Below, piece after piece: positions 32,117 through 41,838 of a DNA stretch of 64,000 nucleotides. The translations under genes and the position numbers were made by a program. The stretch is taken from assembly GCF_013368755.1 (NCBI RefSeq), contig NC_049563.1, forward strand, positions 2,976,001 to 3,040,000. The letters are read 5' to 3'. This DNA comes from Talaromyces rugulosus. Lineage: Eukaryota; Ascomycota; Eurotiomycetes; Eurotiales; Trichocomaceae. A model generated the notes under the pieces. It saw only the letters and a program-made list of their open reading frames with translations, was not told where the DNA came from and ran no database searches. The first letter of the stretch is position 1, and each line of letters begins with the position of its first letter.

Positions 32117-32466
32117 ATACAGTATCAGTCCATATACAATATTAGTTCAACCCCATTACCATACTGCGGAGCTAGTATATATTTAGGGAGAAGCTAACAT
32201 GCTGCATGGGCTCGGAACATCAAACACACCTCTCGTGTTCCGCCGTGGAGAAGTCTGGGGAAGGCGTTCACATACCTAAACCGGGGAACGCCTCCGGAGC
32301 AGCCGATATACCCGCGAGTCATCTTTGACTGGTAACCCGCCACGTGAAAGACATGTAGTCGGGATAAGGGTCGACTCAGTTTTATGGTATATAGTCTGAA
32401 CTAAGTCGTACAGAAGTTTAACTTCAAGATACTCAGCACCTTCCCTCTACTCAACTTTATTCCAGG
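32117..32466. promoter_or_regulatory. divergent promoter of second P450 and aldo/keto reductase
   Basis: This 350-bp spacer holds three motifs: the inverted repeat CGGAACA-N16-TGTTCCG (32213-32242), CGGGGAAC (32282-32289) and CCGATATACCCG (32303-32314), the last identical to a 12-mer in the dioxygenase promoter. Confidence 0.5.
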
Positions 32467-33456
32467 ATGACTACCATTCTCGACCAGCACATTGGTCCGG
32501 TGGGCTATGGCCTCATGGGCTTGACAAGACCAGTTGGCCCAATACCCCAGGAAGATGCATTTGCAGCAATGAATGCAGCTCTTGAAAGTGGTGCAAACTA
32601 CTGGAATGGCGGAGAATTCTACGGCACCCCCGACCACAACACTTTGCATCTTCTGAACGCATATTTCACAAAATACCCAGAAAAGGCTTCAAGCATTGTG
32701 CTCGCTATCAAAGGAGCTCGTATACCTGGCACATTGATCTTTGATGGTAGTGAGAAGGGCGTTCGGCGATCGGTTGACGAATGCAATCGGATCCTTGAAG
32801 GCAAAAAAAGCCTTGATATCTTCGAATGTGCTCGTATCGATACGAAAACTCCTATTGAGGAGACTGTTAGAGTGCTAGGGGAGTTAGTGAAGGAAGGTAA
32901 AATAGGTGGTATTGGCCTCAGCGAGGTCAAGGAAGAGACGATTCGTCGGGCAGCCAAGGTCCACCACATTACTCAAGTGGAAGTGGAGTTGTCACTGTGG
33001 TCGCCAGACATTCTGCACAATGGAGTCGTACGAACTTGTGCTGAGCTAGGCATCCCAATAATGGCATATGCACCTTTGAGCCGTGGTGGCCTTACAATGG
33101 AACTGCCGGAGAAGGCGGAAGACTTGCCGCCGCACTTGCGAAATTTCCCCAGGTTTCAAGGGGATGCGTTGAAAGCAAATCGACAACTCACGCAAGAAGT
33201 TCAGAAACTTGCCACAGAGAAGGGCTGCTCGGTACCTCAGATCGCCATAAACTGGGTTCGCGCGCAGAGTGGAAGGAACGGGAATGGTGTCATTATCCCT
33301 ATACCAGGCGCAGAGAAGCCAGAGTGGGCGGCAGAAAACTGTAGACAGATCAACCTCACAGAAGAAGACTTGCAAAAGCTGGACGACATCTCAAAACGCA
33401 TACCTATTCAAGGCGGAAGATATGCTGAGGCTGAAAGTAAATTAAGCGAGGGATAA
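32467..33456 (+). CDS. aldo/keto reductase (pyridoxal-reductase-like)
   Basis: An intronless 329-residue TIM-barrel aldo/keto reductase. GYGLMGLTRPVGPIPQEDAF opens the barrel. NYWNGGEFYGTPDHNTLHLL carries the catalytic Tyr, and SIVLAIKGAR provides the Lys strand. GKIGGIGLSEVKEETIRRAA and MAYAPLSRGGL are family blocks. EVELSLWSPD replaces the common EYSLW motif. The NADPH site IPIPGAEKPEWAAENC lies near the C-terminus. The pattern resembles S. pombe plr1 pyridoxal reductase and related fungal YakC-like proteins. In this context it could reduce an aromatic aldehyde or quinone; pyridoxal remains possible. It marks the right edge of the catabolic cluster. Confidence 0.87.
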   Translation: MTTILDQHIGPVGYGLMGLTRPVGPIPQEDAFAAMNAALESGANYWNGGEFYGTPDHNTLHLLNAYFTKYPEKASSIVLAIKGARIPGTLIFDGSEKGVRRSVDECNRILEGKKSLDIFECARIDTKTPIEETVRVLGELVKEGKIGGIGLSEVKEETIRRAAKVHHITQVEVELSLWSPDILHNGVVRTCAELGIPIMAYAPLSRGGLTMELPEKAEDLPPHLRNFPRFQGDALKANRQLTQEVQKLATEKGCSVPQIAINWVRAQSGRNGNGVIIPIPGAEKPEWAAENCRQINLTEEDLQKLDDISKRIPIQGGRYAEAESKLSEG

Positions 33457-35210
33457 TTACCTGCTTTTGAATATTGAGAGCTCGCTCCGTTGAGTAGAGT
33501 AATTTTCCTGTTACTTGCAGAGAATTGCCGAAGAAGAGTGATGGTTTACTAAGGGAGATACTTGAGATGCCTGAATAGTAAAATTCAGCTTTAGCAGAAC
33601 GGTTATAGACGATTATTTATAGGTGGTAATGTAGCAAAATCGAGCTATTGTTGAGTTAGCCTCCGGAGTTGTTCATGATGTCTTAGAAGATTACAGTTGG
33701 CTAAGTAGCCTTAGGTTAGCGATTGAAGTATAAGTCCATGCTATTCTAGTTTTTAGAATGCTTAAGAAAAGTTAGAATAATACTGTCAGCTTCAAGTTAT
33801 TTTAAGTTATTTATTAATCTACTGTGTGAGAGTGCAGCAGAATATAGAATCCTAGGTCTGGTATAATGATACTTAAGAAAGAGTCCCAGGCATAAGCAAA
33901 AGAGTTGGGTTGATATGTATCCGCAGTTCAACCTGGCTCACAGAAGAAGCGGATTAAGGTGGGGATATTGTGAATGATAACATTATCTGATTAAAAATCT
34001 TTTTCTGGAGCATGTATTGAGACGAGAAGTTGCAAAGCCAGTCTTTTTCTAGGTCGAGCTGGGTCTGGTCCTACTTCTTCAATGAAGTCTCTGACATGTA
34101 AGTACAGTATTTCCGGAAATCGGAGTCACCACCTACACTCTTTCATTGTTTCTCGAACCCTAGAGGACCTTGTGTATTAGGAAATCAAACAGAATATCAA
34201 TATTTCTGTATATATTACGAATCAGATACCAGTACAGATGTTTACTGAAATACCGTAAGCTACAGTACATACCTTTTGTCTCACAAGTGTGTGGGCGATC
34301 AATGATACACGATACCGTGCCCTTTGCTTTGCAGTCGTCCCACACCTTGTCGATGTTGGTGCCTCCCAACGTAAGATCCACCCTCAATATAACTTTTCAT
34401 ACTTTGCTTCATACAAAAGGATCTCCAACAGTATCAAACAGAAAATGCTGTTCAATAGGATTACAGTATTAGAAGGTGGGATTTCGCCTGATCTCCTTTT
34501 ATTTCCAGGATTTTCTGCTCCTCGTGCTCTTCTTTGGCTTTGTTTCTCCGCCTCCCTTCTCTCCCCACATTAAGTACCGAGTCTTTCTAGAGCTTCCCTA
34601 TTCTTAGCCTTCCTTTTTGCATCACGAGCCGATAATGCATCAGTAGCTGAGAGCTGTCACTCCGACTTAGGCTACTCACGCTGGGTCTTGAAATTGTGGT
34701 TGTGAGCGCGTTGAAGTATAGGTAAAAGATTGGATATCACGATACTATGGGTACTGTAAGGACTTGCTTGACTTTGCGTTGGAAGTCGGGAGTGATCTTA
34801 TCCTCAGTGTTAAGATGCTTATAGATATTATCCACACGTCCTGTACACTACGAGGTGGTTTTATGGTAGCAAGTTAAGCAGACTTGATGTCTCTCGTGGA
34901 GTCTAGTCATTAATACAGATCTAAAATCGGGCACTGGGTCGACCTTCGCTTCAAGTCTTTCTATGACTTAGTCGGGATTAAATAGGTTCTGCTGGAGGAT
35001 CTACTAGTAATGTATGACATACTAGCAAAATCTCATTTATTCATAGACACTCGATCATAGATAGCCTTGCGGGATTTACTTAGATTGACAATTACTTGGG
35101 TTAAATCCGTCAGCCAGGCAATCGACTGAGAAATTGAGAATCCATTGCCGTGTAACTGCATTGTTTGTATCGTAATGCTACGGTGATAGAACAGGTACAG
35201 TAACAGAGGC
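33457..35210. other. degraded intergenic region with possible transposon remnants
   Basis: No intact gene in 1.75 kb. Frames are stop-laden. A BED-finger-like scrap is visible near 34030-34110 and a short cysteine-containing scrap at about 34270-34390 on the minus strand (DLTLGGTNIDKVWDDCKAKG, then TVSCIIDRPHTCETKG) that I cannot assign. Confidence 0.5.
34030..34112 (+). mobile_element. possible hAT transposase BED-finger remnant
   Basis: One frame reads SQSFSRSSWVWSYFFNEVSD before a stop. The SWVWxYF pattern is the usual start of BED zinc fingers in fungal hAT transposases. The downstream zinc cysteines are not visible and all frames carry stops, so this is at best a relic. Confidence 0.3.
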
Positions 35211-36158
35211 TTAGACCTTCATCTCCTCGAGACCGTGCTTCCAGTACGCAGCAAAAGGGGTATTGCCATCCTCGCGGTAGCTGAGCAGAACGACCCTATA
35301 TGCAAAGTTATTAGTATAATAGTTCCTTATTTTCTCTATTCGCGCAATGCACCGCATTAATGATAGATATAGTTGAACGTACATGCCATTTTCATCCATG
35401 GATTCGCCGGTGTAGAACTCCCAATCTTCAAAGCTATCAAGAATTCTCTTCCTGTGAGCTAAAGCTCCCCTCTGGAAGGTAATAACTTCTTCGTTAGGAA
35501 CATTCTTCCACTTGAGCGCATTAACGACCTTCCGAAGATAGCCTACTGAGAGCTCTTAGAATAGTCACGATGTCTTAAGCAGTGGCTTTTAGCCCCTTCA
35601 GGTAAGCAGAGTGATCCTTATCGTACCTCTAAGATAGTCCTCGTAGGAGGCTTTATCGAAGCTGGAGGGCTGAAGGCGGAAATCTCTAACGATATCATTG
35701 ACTTTCTGGGCAGCGTCACCTTTTATAGGTATAATAAGCAGGAGAGGATATCGAAGGGGGAAAGGGGACCTCTCTAGGTAATAGCTTTAGCAAGCTAGAA
35801 CAATGAAGAGGATACGCACCGTTTTTCGACAATATCTACCATGGCGCAGTCAACTTCGTATACAACACCGTCGACTTCCTTAATGCTATAAGTGTCCGAC
35901 AATCATTCGTCACAAGAATCAGTAAGAACGTCCTGTTGAGTTACAAATATGCACGTATTAGCTTATTTGCCCAGATCACTGACACGCATAGCGGAACAAA
36001 AGCGACTTAGGTCTAGGGAGGCAAGCAAAGGGGTTTAACACGCGTGTCTCCTTATGCCTGCCTACCCCTGCCTCTGGGTTTTGCCTGGTGCTTAAGTAGG
36101 CGTAAATGGGAGATAGAAGGCGTGAGTTAAGATCAAAACAAACCGTGTAGATTATCAT
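35211..36158 (-). pseudogene. TCTP-like (translationally controlled tumour protein homologue) pseudogene
   Basis: The minus strand retains most of a TCTP gene: the start MIIYT (36158), then IKEVDGVVYEVDCAMVDIVE, DIVRDFRLQPSSFDKASYED, GYLRKVVNALKWKN, DWEFYTGESMDENG and finally LLSYREDGNTPFAAYWKHGL before a stop at 35211. TCTP is a conserved growth-related, Mss4-fold protein. The copy is damaged. The second exon has an in-frame TGA after DVLTDSCDE, where the family has a hydrophobic residue. The join between the VEK-ending exon and the exon at 35627-35719 does not keep frame. The flexible acidic loop is missing. Later introns (for example 35543-35626 and 35296-35382) still have good splice sites. 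It looks like a diverged second copy now decaying. Confidence 0.75.
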
Positions 36159-37050
36159 CTTGGTGCTTTTTATATGGATGCTATCAATAGACCGGATGAA
36201 AAGAAGAGAAATGTTGGGGCTGAAAAGGAACAGAAAAGAGAACTCCGAGGGCGTGTGGCAAATTTCAACGAGAGACCGTGATAGCAAAAATACTGCTGAG
36301 ATGCCTGGTTAGGGGATAATAAAGGAGGTGACGTTACGATTCGCGAGGTTCAGCCAGCCACAATATTTTGGCATGTACGTAGCGGGTAATTTTTTTATAG
36401 ATATCGCAGCGGATCGTGGTGGGTTCTACTCCCTTCACTCCCTTTGGTCGTTTCAGGGCATTCATTATTTTTACTACTACTTACTGTCTTTGTTATATTT
36501 ATTACTTTTATTATTATTACGGACTGGATGCAGAAAGTCAAGAGAGCAAAGGCATGGTTCAATTTCTAACTAAAATGGCAACTAACTAAAGAATCTATCT
36601 AATAAAGAAAAAGAAGTAAGTCTATTTATATCTACTTCTATTTAAAATTTCTATAGAAATTATCTTTTGTTTATTGTAGCTCAGAAAATTAAATAAAAAA
36701 TAATAAAAAAGGAGTAAGCCTCATTTCAATTAGACATTGAAAAATACGTCTTACAAGAATTAAGACATCTGTAATTAAAGAAAACCAATTCATTAACACA
36801 TATGTCTTTTCTCTCTAAAGACAAATATCTTCGAAACATGTCACAATATATAACGAACCTTGGCTACGTTTTCGGCAAAAATATAAGTTTCCCCAGAACT
36901 ATCCATGTACAACCGTGGTTTTCCGGAAACGTATCCACCCGTATACTAAATTCCTCCTCCGTAATCCGCAATCGAGCTTCGCAATGCGGGAACGCACGCC
37001 TCCAAATCCGATTCCGATTCTGATTTGATTCTTCACAAACCTTTAAATGG
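36159..37050. other. low-complexity and AT-rich spacer
   Basis: The part 36450-36530 is a pyrimidine/TTA-rich run, and 36560-36800 is AT-rich without coding potential. The promoter of the MFS gene should lie near 36800-37050. Confidence 0.5.
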
Positions 37051-37062
37051 TTGGTACGCACC

Positions 37063-38700
37063 ATGTCGGATGACAGCGAAGAGTATACAGACGGTCTTAG
37101 GCGCCTGCCTCCCATTGCGACAGAGGAGACGCCGCTCCTGGAGGACGACCCCCCTCAGGCCGAAGACACCGACGGCACTCCCATCGCCAGGGAACCAACA
37201 GCAATTGAACTGACGGTGGTCCTCGGCAGCATCTGGGTAGGCGTCTTTCTCTCGGCCCTGGACGCTACTGTTGTTGCGACTCTTTCGGCTCCGATCTCGT
37301 CGTCCTTCAATTCCTTGTCCCTGTTGTCGTGGGTCGCGACCTCGTATCTGATCTCCAATGCCGCCTTCCAACCTCTGAGCGGCAAGCTGACCGACATCTT
37401 CTCGAGACGCGCCGGCCTCTTATTCTCCAACTTTTTCTTCGCCCTGGGAAACCTGATATGCGGACTGGCAACGCAGCCATGGATGATTATCGCTGGCCGC
37501 GTCGTCGCGGGCATTGGCGGGGGTGGCCTGACAACCATTTCTACGTTTATCACGTCTGACCTGGTTCCTCTCCGGCAACGTGGAGTATGGCAGGGGGTTG
37601 GCAATATCTGTTACGGTACCGGCATGGGGCTTGGAGGTGTCTTTGGAGGCTTGATTAATGACACACTTGGCTGGCGCTGGGCCTTTCTCATCCAGGTCCC
37701 CGTCATTATCTTCTCCGGCATTCTGGTCTCCTTTACTGTGAACATTCCCGTCAAGGAGACTGACCGTTCGCGCATCAAGCGAGTCGACTTTCTCGGGGCT
37801 TTAACCCTCATCGTTTTCCTTGTTTTACTGCTACTCGGCTTGAATGCCGGTGGGAACTCGGTGCCTTGGAATCACCCACTGGTCCTGACGAGTCTACCTC
37901 TGTCCGCCGTCTTCTTTTTCATCTTTATTTATGTCGAAGATAAAGTGGCATCCGAGCCAATGATACCCGTCCGTCTATTGCTCGATCGAACTGTCGGCGG
38001 CGCGTGCATCACGAACTGGTTCGCTACTATGACTGTGTTTGGATCACTGTACTATGTACCCATCTACTTCCAAATCCAGGGTTATTCGGCAACAGCTGCG
38101 GGAGTGCGCCTGATACCTCAAGCTGTTGGCACCGCCATTGGGTCCTTGAGCACAGGTATGATAATGAAGAGCACTGGCCGGTATAAATTCTTGAGCCACC
38201 TCACAATGACCCTAATGGTCGCCGCTTCGGCTGCCATCTGTACATTCCGCGTGGACTCGCCGGCATGGCTACCATTTGTGTGCCTTTTTGTTCTAGGCTT
38301 GAGCTATGGTGCTATGCTTACGATTACTTTGGTCGCCCTCATTTCCGCGGTCGACCACCACTACCACTCCGTCGTCACCTCCGCCTCGTATGCATTCCGA
38401 AGCACTGGGAGTACGATTGGCATCACTATTGCTTCGACCGTGTTTCAGAATGTCCTCAAAAAACAGCTGTGGGCTCGATTCGGCGATCGCGACGGCGCTG
38501 AGGAGTTGATTCCCCAAATCCGCGATAGCCTGGACGAGATCTGGAAAGTGCCCAGCGATTGGTACCAGGGCGTGCTCGGTTCCTACGAGACCGCTCTTCA
38601 AGCACTGTTTGCGACACTGCTTGGCCTGGTTATCTTGGCCGCGCTGACGAGTTTGCTTATGAGACAGCACAAACTACACAACAACCTCGCTCGACGTTAG
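37063..38700 (+). CDS. MFS transporter, DHA2/vacuolar basic amino acid transporter-like (14 helices)
   Basis: An intronless MFS protein of 545 residues from the ATG at 37063 (an in-frame ATG at 37051 adds four). The cytosolic leader contains ATEETPLLEDD, an acidic dileucine sorting motif used for vacuolar targeting. The first helix is TVVLGSIWVGVFLSALDATV. Motif A appears as GKLTDIFSRRAGLLF. Motif C-like GIGGGGLTTISTFITSDL is followed by RQRGVWQGVGNICYGTGMGL and GWRWAFLIQVPVII. About fourteen hydrophobic spans fit the DHA2 drug:H+ antiporter family, which includes Vba vacuolar amino acid importers and Azr1/Sge1-like pumps. Location is inferred from the dileucine motif. It stands apart from the aromatic cluster, separated by degraded DNA. 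Confidence 0.88.
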   Translation: MSDDSEEYTDGLRRLPPIATEETPLLEDDPPQAEDTDGTPIAREPTAIELTVVLGSIWVGVFLSALDATVVATLSAPISSSFNSLSLLSWVATSYLISNAAFQPLSGKLTDIFSRRAGLLFSNFFFALGNLICGLATQPWMIIAGRVVAGIGGGGLTTISTFITSDLVPLRQRGVWQGVGNICYGTGMGLGGVFGGLINDTLGWRWAFLIQVPVIIFSGILVSFTVNIPVKETDRSRIKRVDFLGALTLIVFLVLLLLGLNAGGNSVPWNHPLVLTSLPLSAVFFFIFIYVEDKVASEPMIPVRLLLDRTVGGACITNWFATMTVFGSLYYVPIYFQIQGYSATAAGVRLIPQAVGTAIGSLSTGMIMKSTGRYKFLSHLTMTLMVAASAAICTFRVDSPAWLPFVCLFVLGLSYGAMLTITLVALISAVDHHYHSVVTSASYAFRSTGSTIGITIASTVFQNVLKKQLWARFGDRDGAEELIPQIRDSLDEIWKVPSDWYQGVLGSYETALQALFATLLGLVILAALTSLLMRQHKLHNNLARR

Positions 38701-39637
38701 CCCTAGGAAACTTTGCTGCCAGCGAATCCAACGAGATACATATTGTTTTCGCCACACAGGAAGGAAATGTATACATTAGAGTAGCATAATTATTCACAAT
38801 GAAAAAAACATATCATATTGACAGCACACCAAAAGACTTTCAGTCTCTTAGGCAATCAATCTATGATTTATCCTCAGGCACCGACATATCATGATCCCAT
38901 TCATTACGTTTAAAACATGACCAGCAAATAATAATAATAATATTTCCTGCAGGGCCCTCAAAAGTACATGTATGTGCTTGTCACATGTCGGAGGCGGTGA
39001 ACCCTTGGCTAGTTCCTTAGCCACTAGATTCGGCCTCATTACTCTTCTTTCCTACAGTTGACCTCAGATGACCCCAGGTGACATGTCTTACGCCTAGTCT
39101 ACTGCCAAAGATGCAGCAAATCGATTATTTTACTAATTAACTAACCATTTGTTCCCTGTTCTTCCCCGCTTTCTTTTTTGGCTGCAGCTGGGTCGGTCAC
39201 CCACTTCCAATCAGAGCCCTGCAACCTTGTGGCGATTTGATCCACGTATGACGGCTCAACAACGCGACCAAGAACAGCACAAGTGACAAGAGGAGAACAG
39301 GTGGCAACGCATAAGTCCATAGCGGTCTGGATTCGCCTTTTTTTTTCCCGAGTTGTTTCAATAGGGGAGGTTTGGTGGATTCGTTTTTTTGGTGCGACGG
39401 TCCAGCTTTCTTCGACAAACACCTTCTTTTGACCAACGTTTTGCGATAAGATACTTTCCAGCCTTGCTGGTATCACGTTTGTGCAATACGAAAAGGAAAA
39501 CGGAATTCGATTCGTTTCCAGGAGATATATCGGCTGTTTGAGATACACAAGTCTGTTTGGTTACCTCCGAATCGCCACGATACCCAACACGATACTCCCA
39601 TGTTTGACAAACACACCCCGGCACAAATAATTCTGGA
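38701..39637. other. intergenic, weak minus-strand ORF inside
   Basis: Apart from the doubtful ORF at 39141-39548 nothing is recognised. The promoter of the flavoprotein fusion gene lies at the right end. Confidence 0.4.
39141..39548 (-). CDS. doubtful small ORF, unknown
   Basis: This 135-residue frame ends DWKWVTDPAAAKKESGEEQG, a composition like a real cytosolic tail, and contains a Cys/Val/Leu-rich span (LCVATCSPLVTCAVLGRVVE). The N-terminal part is not protein-like and an intron may be needed. I do not recognise it. Confidence 0.25.
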   Translation of the reverse strand: MYLKQPIYLLETNRIPFSFSYCTNVIPARLESILSQNVGQKKVFVEESWTVAPKKRIHQTSPIETTREKKRRIQTAMDLCVATCSPLVTCAVLGRVVEPSYVDQIATRLQGSDWKWVTDPAAAKKESGEEQGTNG

Positions 39638-41536
39638 ATGGCCATCGCTTTAAAGACCGAATGCTTCCCCGCATCAGCAGAATCAAAAGCGTCCGGCACA
39701 CACAACCTACGAGTCGAGAAGATTGCGATGGACAACGATGACACTGCGAGCACACTAGAGAAATCGCCACAAGGAACTTCCTCAGAAACAAGCCACTATG
39801 CGCCCAACCAAATCCCTAATCGCCGAAAACGAGTGCTACTCTCGACCGAAAGTGCCTTCGCAGCCAACTTTTTACCGCCGTTGATACAAAGCTCAGAGGT
39901 CGAACTGCGCCTGATTACCGATGAAGAGCCGTCGGCGATACTCACGGGAGCGAGCAAGGTGCCACACTATATGGATTCGGTGGATAACCATACCTTTGAC
40001 AGCAGGACTGGTTCACGGAAATGGCTAAGAGTCAAAGCAGCAGAGCTGAGCGAATGGGCCGACCTTCTCATCGTGGCTCCGATTGACGCGGGTACGCTGG
40101 GCTCTATACTCTACGGCCTAACAAACACTTTAACGCGTTCGCTTCTTCGAGGTTGGGACTTGAAGAAGCCGGTTATCCTTGTTCCTGGGATGACTGTTTC
40201 GGAATGGAAGAATCCGCTTACCAAGTGCCAACTGGATGCGCTTGCCCGGGATTGGCCCTGGATTTTCACCATATCGCCTCTTTTGTGGGAGCTTACGGGA
40301 CCGGAGGAACTGACAGAACTGCCATGGGAAGGCAAGGAGTGCTTTGAGGAACTGCTTCACAAGACGCTCGGATTAACGCCCATTTCGGCAGCCCGTTCAA
40401 AGCCAGTCCCCCCTCTATCAGAGAAGCTCGAATCTAGCCAAAGCAGTAGCTCCCTCGCAATTCCAAAGCTCTCTCAGCAAGCTGCCAAAAGCCTTGACGA
40501 GTCGCGAAATGGACGTCCCAAATCGTTGCCGCTGGAGCTCTGGTTGAATATTTTTGAAGACCACCTTAGCGACTGGGAAATTGCGAAGGCAGTAGGTATC
40601 CCAACAAGGCTTCCTGTGCCCAAACAGTGGCAGCCCCATATTCTGAAAATGTCTGCGCCTGCCTCTCTCGAATATACAATTCTCCGGGGCTCGTTCACTG
40701 CCATCACATCCAAGATCAAAGAGCTCACACCTTATACACCCTTGCCCAACCTGGCATGCCATTTAATCATCAAATTCTCGCGAACCGACATCTTGACGTA
40801 CTTGCTAGAAAAGCACCCCAGCCTCTACAGCACAACCACACGCTTCACAAACCTGCCGTATCTCGCCTCTGCAACGTACGGAAACCCCGCTATTTTAACA
40901 TGGTGGCGCGATTCATCAGACTCGTCGACAAAGGAACACAGCGCCGATGCCATAGACGGAGCATCCCGTTCGGGTCATACCAACGTCCTAGACTGGTGGC
41001 TATCATCCGGCCTACCACTCCGATACACCGAGCGCGCTCTAGAATCCGCCAGCGCCGAGGGCCGAGTCGAAGTTTTGGAATGGTGGAAACAAGCAGCCGC
41101 ATCGAAGAAGAAGCGCATACAACTCAAAGTTGGCAAGTCTGTTCTTCTCGCCGCCCAGTCCGGACAGACCGAATCCCTCGCATGGTGGGACGCATCGGGG
41201 ATTCCATACACACATTCCGAATCCGTGGCACGCATCGCCAGCACCCACGGCCACCTACACGTTTTGCAGCTCTGGCAGAAACTCAAAGGCGCCAAAATGA
41301 TTTTTGACAACCAGGTTCTTGTCGGAGCTACAAAGAACGGGCACGACGAGATCCTAGAATGGTGGCGCACAAGCGGCCTGCGCGTCGAGTTCAAAACTTG
41401 TGACATTGAAGAAGCGCTCGAAGACGCAGACCCGGCCTCTGGCGCAGAGCAGCGTGTGAGGCAGTGGTGGTCGCGCAACGGGCTCAATCTGGGTGTTGGC
41501 ACGAGCGAGTGGATGAAAGTGAAGGTTTTGAGTTGA
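39638..41536 (+). CDS. flavoprotein-fold (PPC-decarboxylase-like) / F-box-like / ankyrin-like fusion protein
   Basis: This intronless 632-residue protein could also start at 39728 (MDNDDTAS). Residues about 65-210 have the HFCD flavoprotein fold of phosphopantothenoylcysteine decarboxylase and Hal3/Sis2: RVLLSTESAFAANFLPPLIQ, WADLLIVAPIDAGTLGSILY, GLTNTLTRSLLRGWD and PVILVPGMTVSEWKNPLT. The family's catalytic His (before ELxxWAD) appears to be Arg/Lys here, and the PxMNxxM substrate motif reads PGMTVSEW, so decarboxylase activity is unlikely. Residues about 296-320 (SLPLELWLNIFEDHLSDWEI) look like a fungal F-box. From about 345 on, repeats of the type GRVEVLEWWKQA and GHDEILEWWRTSGL resemble ankyrin-like repeats. 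It may be a substrate adaptor or flavin-sensing scaffold; this is inference. Confidence 0.75.
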   Translation: MAIALKTECFPASAESKASGTHNLRVEKIAMDNDDTASTLEKSPQGTSSETSHYAPNQIPNRRKRVLLSTESAFAANFLPPLIQSSEVELRLITDEEPSAILTGASKVPHYMDSVDNHTFDSRTGSRKWLRVKAAELSEWADLLIVAPIDAGTLGSILYGLTNTLTRSLLRGWDLKKPVILVPGMTVSEWKNPLTKCQLDALARDWPWIFTISPLLWELTGPEELTELPWEGKECFEELLHKTLGLTPISAARSKPVPPLSEKLESSQSSSSLAIPKLSQQAAKSLDESRNGRPKSLPLELWLNIFEDHLSDWEIAKAVGIPTRLPVPKQWQPHILKMSAPASLEYTILRGSFTAITSKIKELTPYTPLPNLACHLIIKFSRTDILTYLLEKHPSLYSTTTRFTNLPYLASATYGNPAILTWWRDSSDSSTKEHSADAIDGASRSGHTNVLDWWLSSGLPLRYTERALESASAEGRVEVLEWWKQAAASKKKRIQLKVGKSVLLAAQSGQTESLAWWDASGIPYTHSESVARIASTHGHLHVLQLWQKLKGAKMIFDNQVLVGATKNGHDEILEWWRTSGLRVEFKTCDIEEALEDADPASGAEQRVRQWWSRNGLNLGVGTSEWMKVKVLS

Positions 41537-41838
41537 TCTCTCTCTCTCTCTCTCATATACACATAAAAACTCACATATACTTACTTGAATATATACCCCT
41601 TGTTCATTTTGTACATGAATTGTTGATTTCTGGAGTACGAGGGTATATTGCATAAAGGTGAAAAGGCGTCTATTGTCTTTTCTTGAATACTTGGTTTTGC
41701 ATTAGCATGGAGAACAATTTTAGGATTTAGTTAACGTCTATATTGGATATACATCAATTGATGAGTTTGGTTTGTACAGTTTAATCATAACTATCAAATA
41801 TATACAACATACTTGTTTACAATATGTATACATCTTAG

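Noticed and set aside
40627..41307. 226-residue ORF overlapping the flavoprotein fusion gene in another frame
   Set aside because: Arg/His-rich composition typical of a frame shadow; the other frame carries clear domain motifs.
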